12,786 nt of DNA from KLAP211 sp964650085 (GTDB taxonomy: Bacteria > Patescibacteriota > Dojkabacteria > J137). The stretch spans positions 1 through 12,786 of the forward strand of contig CAZYSE010000034.1 of the NCBI GenBank assembly GCA_964650085.1, in the 5' to 3' direction. Within the stretch, counting starts at the first letter, position 1. Each line of letters starts with the position of its first letter. Positions 7,029 to 12,786 of this stretch are shown here, piece after piece. The translations under genes were made by a program, and so were the position numbers. The notes under the pieces were generated by a model that saw only the letters and a program-made list of their open reading frames with translations, was not told the DNA's origin and made no database searches.

Positions 7029-7637
7029 ATGAAGCGATTTGCTAAAGTTATCGGTTTGATTGCAATCGGTGTTGGAGCTTACTTTGTGTTTCAGCTTATC
7101 TTCTTAGCTCTCCCAAAAGAATTTTCTGACGAAGAGGTAGCGGATAAAATAGAAAAATATACTTATCCAGAAAGCTTTGCTGTTAGCGAAGATGACAACG
7201 AAGAGAATACAGAAACTCTATTCTTCGAAGGTTATAACCGATTAATTATCCCAAATATTGGTGCGGACATTGGGATAATGCAAGGTAACGAAAGCGTTTT
7301 AGAACAAGGAATCTGGCATAGATACCCGGAACGTGGAAACCCTGTAATAGGTGGAAACTTTATTCTTTCTGGACATAGACTAAACATTGGAGCAACTCCA
7401 GAAGGAACAGCACGATCTTCACCTTTGTATAACATTCATAATGTGTCTATCGGCCAAGAACTAATAGTAACTTGGGAAGGCAAAAGCTACACTTATGAAG
7501 TTTTTGAAATTAAAACTGTTTCTCCTAACGAAATTTCTATAGAAAATCAAAGTGCCGATCCAATACTAACTCTTTATACGTGCACTCAAAGTGGTGCAGC
7601 TGATGGTCGTGAAGTATTCTTGGCAAGATTGAAGTAA
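7029..7637 (+). CDS. Sortase (cysteine transpeptidase)
   Basis: A 202-residue membrane-anchored transpeptidase that cleaves LPxTG-type sorting signals between Thr and Gly and joins the protein to a surface amine. An N-terminal hydrophobic helix (about 7-28) acts as an uncleaved anchor with the enzyme outside. After an acidic linker (31-66) comes the sortase beta-barrel: RLIIPNIG (71-78), GNPVIGGNFILSGHR with catalytic His116, GQELIVTWEGKSYTYEV (142-158), and TLYTCT with catalytic Cys185. The substrate-stabilising Arg is most likely R194 in DGREVF. The short length and lack of a C-terminal helix fit class D/E or related sortases rather than class B/C; the class is not certain. The gene lies 54 nt upstream of a protein with a perfect LPNTG signal, its likely substrate. 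Confidence 0.93.
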   Translation: MKRFAKVIGLIAIGVGAYFVFQLIFLALPKEFSDEEVADKIEKYTYPESFAVSEDDNEENTETLFFEGYNRLIIPNIGADIGIMQGNESVLEQGIWHRYPERGNPVIGGNFILSGHRLNIGATPEGTARSSPLYNIHNVSIGQELIVTWEGKSYTYEVFEIKTVSPNEISIENQSADPILTLYTCTQSGAADGREVFLARLK

Positions 7638-7662
7638 TTCATTGTAAAACAATCTGAAAATA

Positions 7663-7668
7663 TATAAT
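7663..7668 (+). promoter_or_regulatory. Candidate -10 box for the LPNTG propeller gene
   Basis: A perfect TATAAT lies 23 nt before the ATG at 7692, in the 54-nt gap after the sortase. TTGTAA at 7642-7647 could be a -35 at a short 15-nt spacing. The substrate could therefore have its own promoter as well as read-through from the sortase. A weak inverted repeat ATTGT-AAA-ACAAT (7641-7653) lies in the same gap. Confidence 0.38.
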
Positions 7669-7691
7669 ATGTAGTAAGAATAAATTAACCT

Positions 7692-9734
7692 ATGATTACA
7701 GCACTTAAATACCTTGTTCTATCTCTAATGACCCTACTTTTAGGGTTTCCTCTTTCTTTTATCAACGCCCAAAGAACCGAATTTAATTATCAGAGCACAT
7801 TTCAAATAGGCGGAACTAATGGAGATTTTGCGTACGATGTTGCTACCGATAGTTTAAATGATGTGTACACTTTAGGAACATTTACAGCCACAGTAGATTT
7901 TGACCCTAGTATTGGAATAGATAGTATTGTAAGTAATGGCGGAGTAAACAACGACATCTTTTTAACCAAGTACGATGCATCTGGAAACTATATTCGAACA
8001 ATAACTTTTGGTAATGGATCTAATGAATTTGCTCGTTCTCTTTCGATAGATTCAAACGACAATGTATACATAACAGGAATTTTTGCTGCTATTGTAGACT
8101 TTGATCCTACCTTAGCTGATAATTCAATTTCTACAAACGGAAGTTTTGATGTTTTTGTTTCAAAGTTCGATTCAGCTGGAAACTACTTGTGGACTCAAAC
8201 ATTTGGTGGAGCAGGTTATGATAATGTTTTTGATTCGGGCATTGATTCTGCCGATAATATTTATTTAACAGGAGTTTTCGTAAACACAGTAGATTTCGAC
8301 ACTACTGGGCTAGTAGATAATCGAATCTCCGTCGGAGGCGATGACGTGTATACCATAGCTTTCGATCCAGCAGGCACATATTTATGGGCAAATACCTTTG
8401 GTAGCGCTAGTTCTGAACAAGTATGGGGAATTACAGTTGATAGCTTAGCAAATGTCTATATCGCTGGTTCATTCTCTACTACTGTAGACTTTGACCCTTC
8501 TGTAGGTGTAGATAGTTTAATCAGCAATGGAAGCGAAGACGGCTTTATGAGCAAATATACTAGCGGAGGTGCTTATGATTTTACTTATACTTTCGGCGGG
8601 ATAGCCTACGACTATATTCAAACAATTTACGCAGACCCAAGCGACAACATTTATATTGCTGGTATTTTTGAAGATACAGTTGATTTCGATCCAACTATAG
8701 GAATTGATAATAGAGTTAATCCCGACACTGCGGATTCATTTACAACAAGAATAAATGCTGATGGGAGTTATTTATGGACAAACGTTATTGAAGGCAATGC
8801 TACTCAACAGCCGTATGGAATTGCGGTCGATAGCTTAAGCAACATTTATGTTACTGGAATCTTTACAGATACGATGGACTTTGATCCCGCGGGAACTACT
8901 AACCTAATAATGAGTGGAGGACAACTAGACGCATTCGTTACAAAGTATACAAACGGAGGTTTGTATCAATCGACTTACACATTTAGTGGTTTAGATCCTG
9001 AGTTTGCTTTTGCGTCCACAGTTGATTCTAACGACAACATTTATACAGTAGGGTTTTTCGACGTAATCACTGACTTTGATTCATCTGGTGCAGTAAACAA
9101 TTATACTTCTAATGGAGCTTCCGATGCTTTTCTAGTTAAATACGGCCAAGACTATTTTCAACATATAGATGGTCTGATTCCCGGACTAACAGCAATAGAG
9201 CTAAACACTCTTACAAGTGTAGATAACGAACTTGTTGATTCCGGAATTCCGCAGGGAGCTATTGAAGATGTAAGGCTAAGTTTTGGTGCTACACCTTTAG
9301 CAGATGTGTCTGTAGATTTCAGTCAGGACAGAGATTGGTCTGGAGTAACTGGAGAAGTTGATGCTGGCAACGGAATGTCTTTTGTGCATGATTTAAGAGC
9401 AGCACCTGGAGTTCTTGCTGACTATACTTTGTATATTCCTAAATTGACCGACTCAAACACTGTAGGATTTTGTCCCGGAGCTACAAGTATCTCTCAATTA
9501 ACAACAGCTTGTCCTGGATATGTTGTAAAAACAGAAGCAGATTCAGATGTCTCAGTTGTAAATATTAGTGGCCAAGATTACTGGGCTATTACAGGAGTTT
9601 CTGGCTCTGGAGGATTTAGCGTTGTAAGCACTTTGCCTAATACAGGAATCAATGTTTCCACAGTTCTTGGGTTGTCCTTAGTACTAATGTCGTTTGGGTT
9701 CGCTTTGGTAGTCTCCCCGAAGAAAAAGAATTAG
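7692..9734 (+). CDS. Secreted seven-repeat SBBP beta-propeller protein with LPNTG sorting signal
   Basis: A 680-residue surface protein. The signal peptide (1-26) ends in INA before Gln27. Residues 53-490 hold seven copies of a repeat with consensus D-S-x-D-N-x-Y-x-x-G-x-F-x(4)-D-F-D-P, then an Asn-Gly-rich loop, D-x-F-x-x-K-Y and a YLWTxTFGG strand. This matches SBBP (beta-propeller) repeats. The DFDP motifs start at 69, 136, 201, 266, 331, 396 and 461, so copies are 65-67 residues apart, as expected for a seven-bladed propeller. Residues 494-645 form an Ig-like domain with DWSG (548-551) and two Cys (594 and 607), possibly disulfide-linked. The C-terminus is a full cell-wall sorting signal: LPNTG (648-652), a hydrophobic stretch (about 655-674) and the basic tail SPKKKN. 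It sits just after the sortase. Ligand unknown; adhesion or polysaccharide binding is plausible. Confidence 0.9.
   Translation: MITALKYLVLSLMTLLLGFPLSFINAQRTEFNYQSTFQIGGTNGDFAYDVATDSLNDVYTLGTFTATVDFDPSIGIDSIVSNGGVNNDIFLTKYDASGNYIRTITFGNGSNEFARSLSIDSNDNVYITGIFAAIVDFDPTLADNSISTNGSFDVFVSKFDSAGNYLWTQTFGGAGYDNVFDSGIDSADNIYLTGVFVNTVDFDTTGLVDNRISVGGDDVYTIAFDPAGTYLWANTFGSASSEQVWGITVDSLANVYIAGSFSTTVDFDPSVGVDSLISNGSEDGFMSKYTSGGAYDFTYTFGGIAYDYIQTIYADPSDNIYIAGIFEDTVDFDPTIGIDNRVNPDTADSFTTRINADGSYLWTNVIEGNATQQPYGIAVDSLSNIYVTGIFTDTMDFDPAGTTNLIMSGGQLDAFVTKYTNGGLYQSTYTFSGLDPEFAFASTVDSNDNIYTVGFFDVITDFDSSGAVNNYTSNGASDAFLVKYGQDYFQHIDGLIPGLTAIELNTLTSVDNELVDSGIPQGAIEDVRLSFGATPLADVSVDFSQDRDWSGVTGEVDAGNGMSFVHDLRAAPGVLADYTLYIPKLTDSNTVGFCPGATSISQLTTACPGYVVKTEADSDVSVVNISGQDYWAITGVSGSGGFSVVSTLPNTGINVSTVLGLSLVLMSFGFALVVSPKKKN
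7848..9161 (+). repeat. Seven tandem 195-bp coding repeats (SBBP blades)
   Basis: The repeats begin with an Asp codon at residues 53, 120, 185, 250, 315, 380 and 445 of the propeller protein. The first unit is 67 codons and the rest exactly 65 each (195 bp). The constant part is the TTTGA(C/T)CC(T/A) stretch encoding DFDP; unit 3 has DFDT and unit 7 DFDS. The units have diverged at nucleotide level, so this is an old expansion, not a recent unstable repeat. Confidence 0.85.
9633..9731 (+). other. Cell-wall sorting signal (LPNTG, hydrophobic helix, Lys tail)
   Basis: Codons 648-680 of the propeller protein encode LPNTG, a ~20-residue hydrophobic segment and KKKN. The spacing (33 residues from Leu to the end) is that of a standard sortase substrate; cleavage is expected between T651 and G652. 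Confidence 0.92.
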
Positions 9735-9841
9735 TCTTCATTTTGCCAAGTTTAAGCTTATAGTGAATTCCCGATGTATGGTTTTATGAATCTTAGTATC
9801 TTTAGGTTTTAGCTTTCAACTTTAAGCCTTCTAGCTTTTCT
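9735..9841. other. Convergent intergenic gap, no recognisable signal
   Basis: These 107 bases separate the propeller gene and the unknown membrane-protein gene, which converge here. They are AT-rich, with small repeated words (TAGCTTT twice), but no stem followed by a T run on either strand. How either transcript ends is not evident. Confidence 0.5.
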
Positions 9842-11152
9842 CTACTGTTTCTCCAATTCAATCTTCAACTGCTCCAAAATCAAATCAGGTATGTATAAAA
9901 TCCTATCAGCCTTATAACCTTGATTTAGTAACCTCGAAAATACCATCTGACTGAAGATTACTGGAAGATACTCCTTATCTTTATTACTTACAGATTGTTG
10001 TTCTGTTTGTGGCTCATACAAATCATATCCAATCGTTAGCACTTTATTATTTGATGTTTTAGAATCTGGAGAATAGCCAAGTTGGATAAGTGTTTCGAAG
10101 AATCTTGATTTGTACTTTTTAATTCCTTCTTCAGAAGATCTGAATAGAATTTTTGCACCATCAGCTTTAGAAATTATTGTGTTAATTACAAGCTCAGATG
10201 GGTCTAGAATCGAAACATTCGTATGTTTGTTAGTTAGATCAAAGAACGTTAAATCTTCTCTAGAGTTTGGTAAAGTTTTGTCGTTGTCTGCTGTTTCAAA
10301 AACACTTACATGTTGTTTATCCCCAAGAATAATTATCCGTTTCTCTGGCCAACCAAGTTCCTTTTCTATAATTCGAATGTCGCGAATTATAATGTCCATT
10401 CTGTAGGGAGCTAAATCGTAGTCTTCATGTCCCGGAAGAAATAACTCGGTATCTGTTGAAGGAAAGAACAAATATTCTCCAGCATCCTTTGCATCAGATT
10501 TTATTAGAACTTCTTTTAAGAGTTCAATTCCTGAATCTAAGTCAAAGCAATTCCAAATATCAACAGTTGCTGGTTTCTTGGAAGATAGGGCTACCGCATC
10601 AATATCTGTTGCATTAGCTAGAGACTCACCAACGAAATCACCATTTCCAAGGAATAGTATTGCGTGACCTTTTCTCATCGATAGAGTCAAATTTCCATCG
10701 ATAATCTTTTGTTCAATAAGTTCTTTTGCCGCAGTTATTGTTTGGTTAGCACCTTTCTTGTTCACTATTTCTATTAGCGTTTTTAAACCAAGAATCCCAA
10801 ATGAGTAAACTACAATATTTGGTACATGATAAAGAATATGTGTTTGCTCAGTAGGATTACCAACTAAAGACCAGACATAGTCTAAGCCCAAGGCTATTCT
10901 TTCATTTAGGAAGAAAATAGGATCTGAAGTTTCGACAACTTGAGCAACAACATCAGGGAACATAACTATTAATCCAGCGAAAACTGTCGAAAAAACAATT
11001 GCAGCTTTCTTGAAGAACTCTTCGAACTTTTTAATTGAATCACCAAGTTTGAATTCTCTTAATTTAGAAATCTCATTTTGAGATAGTGGTTCATTTTTTA
11101 ATACCTTTCTAGAAATTTTGACTATTTCTTTTTTCGAAACCTTCTTACTCAT
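9842..11152 (-). CDS. Uncharacterised 436-aa membrane protein with soluble C-terminal domain
   Basis: I do not recognise this protein. A basic, Lys-rich N-terminus (1-48, SKKVSKKEIVK...) resembling a helical cytoplasmic tail precedes two hydrophobic helices (about 49-71 and 108-130). The rest (about 135-436) is soluble, with alternating strands and helices. HAILFLGNGDFVGESLA (163-179) resembles the first strand and Gly-rich turn of a Rossmann-like fold, and RMDIIIRDI plus KRIIILGDK (271-279) look like further parallel strands. EYLFFPSTDTELFLPGHEDYD (226-246) is acidic and aromatic. It may be a membrane-tethered nucleotide- or ligand-binding protein (TrkA-N-like at best), but no diagnostic motif is complete. 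It follows the SDR gene by 3 nt on the same strand, so the two are co-transcribed. No Shine-Dalgarno precedes the ATG at 11152. Confidence 0.75.
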   Translation of the reverse strand: MSKKVSKKEIVKISRKVLKNEPLSQNEISKLREFKLGDSIKKFEEFFKKAAIVFSTVFAGLIVMFPDVVAQVVETSDPIFFLNERIALGLDYVWSLVGNPTEQTHILYHVPNIVVYSFGILGLKTLIEIVNKKGANQTITAAKELIEQKIIDGNLTLSMRKGHAILFLGNGDFVGESLANATDIDAVALSSKKPATVDIWNCFDLDSGIELLKEVLIKSDAKDAGEYLFFPSTDTELFLPGHEDYDLAPYRMDIIIRDIRIIEKELGWPEKRIIILGDKQHVSVFETADNDKTLPNSREDLTFFDLTNKHTNVSILDPSELVINTIISKADGAKILFRSSEEGIKKYKSRFFETLIQLGYSPDSKTSNNKVLTIGYDLYEPQTEQQSVSNKDKEYLPVIFSQMVFSRLLNQGYKADRILYIPDLILEQLKIELEKQ

Positions 11153-11155
11153 ATT

Positions 11156-11890
11156 CTAATGCATGTTTTTGTGTAAATCGTTTCGGTCTAGTTCTGTAAC
11201 AATTTTGTATGCTCCGAAATCTACAATTACAGAATTTCCAGATTCAGTTTGAATTTCTCCACTGATTAGTTTTGAAAGTACTTCCGCTACATAATCTGGG
11301 CTTTGTGCTTTCATTGCTTCATCTGTTCCTCTTAAATTGGCCTGCATTGGAGTATTCGTCCTGCCAGGGATAAGCGTAATAGCTTTAATATTTGGATTTT
11401 CTAAAGCAACTGTTCCTGCTAATGCCGTAACTGCAGCCTTGGATGCTGAGTAGGCAGCCATCCTATAGTAACCGTAGATGTTTGCTCTAGATGCAACATT
11501 TATTATCATTGAGCTAGTTTTGCTTTTCATTACTCTTAATGCGCTTTGAATGAGTAAAAATGGAGCTCTAACGTTGATTTTATACGAAAGATCTAACTCG
11601 TCGACTGTTAGTGCCTCGAACAAATTCAGCTTGTTAGAAATCCCTGCATTGTTTATAAGCACATCAATAGATTCAGTAACCATTACTTCACCCAGTTGCT
11701 GAATAACACTATCTTGAGTAATATCGCCACCAACTGCTATAACTTTTTTCGTTGGAGGTAGTGATTGAATAAATTCGTTCAGTTTGTCTGATTGTAGGTC
11801 TGTAAGTATTAAAACGTTGGCTGGTGTTGCTAATAATTTAGCCATCGAAGCACCAATTCCTTGAGCAGCTCCCGTTATTAGAATTGTCAT
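11156..11890 (-). CDS. Short-chain dehydrogenase/reductase (SDR)
   Basis: A 244-residue classical SDR: a cytosolic NAD(P)-dependent oxidoreductase acting on a carbonyl or alcohol substrate that cannot be told from sequence alone. All key elements are present: TGAAQGIG (6-13, dinucleotide-binding), Asp31 at the end of beta-2 (TD, favouring NAD(H) over NADP(H)), D56 in GGDIT, NNAG (80-83), Asn106 in KINVRAP, catalytic Ser134 in NVASRA, and YSASK with Tyr147 and Lys151. IPGRTNTPM (174-182) is the usual PG-x-x-x-T motif after the active site. Length is typical. It is the first gene of a two-gene unit, with the unknown membrane protein 3 nt downstream. An extended -10 (TGATATACT) lies 22 nt before the start. 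Confidence 0.93.
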   Translation of the reverse strand: MTILITGAAQGIGASMAKLLATPANVLILTDLQSDKLNEFIQSLPPTKKVIAVGGDITQDSVIQQLGEVMVTESIDVLINNAGISNKLNLFEALTVDELDLSYKINVRAPFLLIQSALRVMKSKTSSMIINVASRANIYGYYRMAAYSASKAAVTALAGTVALENPNIKAITLIPGRTNTPMQANLRGTDEAMKAQSPDYVAEVLSKLISGEIQTESGNSVIVDFGAYKIVTELDRNDLHKNMH

Positions 11891-11912
11891 ACTTAGGTTG
11901 TAATATAAGTTA

Positions 11913-11921
11913 AGTATATCA
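11913..11921 (-). promoter_or_regulatory. Candidate extended -10 for the SDR unit
   Basis: The minus strand reads TGATATACT at 11921-11913 (TGn plus 5 of 6 hexamer matches), 22 nt before the ATG at 11890. A second hexamer, TATATT at 11907-11902, lies 11 nt before the ATG. No good -35 was seen. Confidence 0.4.
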
Positions 11922-11970
11922 AGCTTTGTGAGAAAAAGTTACGCGAACATTCATGAATTAAAAAATAAAG

Positions 11971-11976
11971 TATAAT
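11971..11976 (+). promoter_or_regulatory. Candidate -10 box for exonuclease III
   Basis: A perfect TATAAT sits 25 nt before the ATG at 12002, within the 111-bp gap between the divergent SDR and exonuclease genes. The -35 is weak at best (TTCATG at 11950-11955, 15-nt spacer). Confidence 0.42.
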
Positions 11977-12001
11977 ATCTTAATAACAAAAAAATAATTC
12001 T

Positions 12002-12786
12002 ATGAAAAAAACTATCAAATTAATCTCCTGGAATGTTAACGGAATTCGAGCTGTTATTAAAAAAGGATTTCATGATTTTGTGAATTCCGAAACTCCAGAT
12101 ATCCTTTGTTTACAAGAAACAAAAGCAATGCAAGGACAAGCAGAAGTTGACCTACCAAGATACACAGAATACTGGAACTCAGCTGAAAGAAAAGGATATT
12201 CAGGAACAGCGATTTTTACTAAAGATATTCCTCATTCAATAATCAACAATTTAGATCCTAAATTAGAATTAGCAGATAAATATGGAAATGCAAATTCAGA
12301 GGGTAGAGTAATTGCTGCAGAATACGATCAGTTTTATGTAGTAACTGTTTACACACCAAACGCGAAAGGAGATTTATCTCGATTAGAATTTAGACACAAA
12401 CACTGGGACCCAGCTTTTTTAAAGTTCATCAAAGAATTAGAAAAAACTAAACCTGTAATTTTCTGTGGAGACCTAAACGTTGCTCACGAAGAAATCGACC
12501 TTGCTAGACCTGATGATAATCACGAAAATCATGGATTTACAGATCAAGAACGAGAAGGTTTTAGTAACCTTGTAAAACATGGAATGGTAGATACATTCAG
12601 AATGTTCAACAAAGAAGGTGGTAACTACACATGGTGGACAGCGTTCGGAGGTGCAAGACAACGAAATGTCGGTTGGAGAATTGATTACGTATTAGTTTCG
12701 GAAAGTCTAAAAGACAATGTTAAAGAAGCTTTTATTCTGCCTGATGTAATGGGATCAGACCATTGTCCAGTTGGAATTGTTTTAGA
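12002..12786 (+). CDS. xthA: Exodeoxyribonuclease III (AP endonuclease), 3' end cut by the window edge
   Basis: Base-excision repair nuclease of the exonuclease/endonuclease/phosphatase family: it cleaves DNA 5' to abasic sites and digests 3' ends of duplex DNA. The frame is open from the ATG at 12002 to the right edge (261 full codons), so only a few C-terminal residues are missing. All catalytic motifs are present: SWNVNGIR with metal/phosphate ligand Asn11, LQETK with metal ligand Glu39, VYTPN with Tyr117, GDLN with Asp157 and Asn159, WRIDYVL with Asp228, and GSDHCPV with Asp253-His254, the terminal catalytic pair. The Lys-rich N-terminus is typical. No Shine-Dalgarno precedes the start; a TATAAT is 25 nt upstream. 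It belongs to the bacterial ExoIII/XthA group, close to the APE1 type, judging by TWWTAFGGAR. Confidence 0.94.
   Translation, partial: MKKTIKLISWNVNGIRAVIKKGFHDFVNSETPDILCLQETKAMQGQAEVDLPRYTEYWNSAERKGYSGTAIFTKDIPHSIINNLDPKLELADKYGNANSEGRVIAAEYDQFYVVTVYTPNAKGDLSRLEFRHKHWDPAFLKFIKELEKTKPVIFCGDLNVAHEEIDLARPDDNHENHGFTDQEREGFSNLVKHGMVDTFRMFNKEGGNYTWWTAFGGARQRNVGWRIDYVLVSESLKDNVKEAFILPDVMGSDHCPVGIVL

Noticed and set aside
7641..7653. ATTGT-AAA-ACAAT inverted repeat as a terminator between sortase and propeller gene
   Set aside because: The stem is 5 bp and AT-rich with no following T run, so read-through is likely.
12473..12661. Minus-strand 62-aa open frame
   Set aside because: Lies antisense within exonuclease III, whose catalytic motifs span the same bases.
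632..12786. TGA recoded to glycine (as in Gracilibacteria and Absconditabacteria)
   Set aside because: All genes are full length with TGA treated as stop, and none contains an in-frame TGA; only the avoidance of TGA stops remains to be explained.

Overview
The window is a compact, AT-rich bacterial chromosome segment holding eleven genes, two of them cut by the window edges. It has no RNA genes, mobile elements or CRISPR arrays, and no gene-free stretch longer than about 165 bases. Three things suggest a small-genome, understudied lineage, most likely Candidate Phyla Radiation (Patescibacteria)-like: genes packed with 2-14 nt spacing, two convergent pairs that touch or overlap, and large low-similarity surface proteins next to a minimal metabolic set. 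This assignment is inference from style; there is no rRNA or marker gene to settle it. The genes read cleanly in the standard code. No in-frame TGA interrupts them and no gene ends in TGA (stops seen: 6 TAG and 4 TAA in genes other than the large beta-helix gene, which ends in TAG; TGA 0). No start codon has a clear Shine-Dalgarno sequence. Instead, TATAAT-like and extended -10 (TGn-TATAAT) hexamers sit 6-28 nt before many starts, which points to short-leader or leaderless mRNAs.

Layout. 1-700 (+): 3' part of an ABC-2 type transporter permease. Its end overlaps head-on with a minus-strand pair: an uncharacterised 297-aa protein with an HEFAH motif (1549-2442), then a family 2 glycosyltransferase (632-1534). 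A divergent promoter region (2443-2605) separates these from a 968-aa surface protein (2606-5512): signal peptide, two right-handed beta-helix modules, a beta-sandwich, a Thr/Pro stalk and a C-terminal membrane anchor. A flavodoxin-domain protein (5523-5993, -) converges on it with a 10-nt gap.

6135-9734 (+) holds a YggT-like membrane protein followed by a clear hairpin terminator, then a DUF1801 protein, a sortase, and a secreted protein with seven 65-residue SBBP/beta-propeller repeats and a textbook C-terminal LPNTG sorting signal. The sortase and this protein look like an enzyme-substrate cassette for covalent surface display. 9842-11890 (-) is a two-gene unit: a short-chain dehydrogenase and an unrecognised 436-aa membrane protein, 3 nt apart. 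12002 to the right edge (+) is exonuclease III, missing only its last few residues.

Together the window is mainly a cell-envelope region: export (ABC permease), glycosylation (GT2), two large surface proteins with different anchoring modes, and the sortase likely to attach one of them. Housekeeping redox and DNA-repair genes are interspersed.
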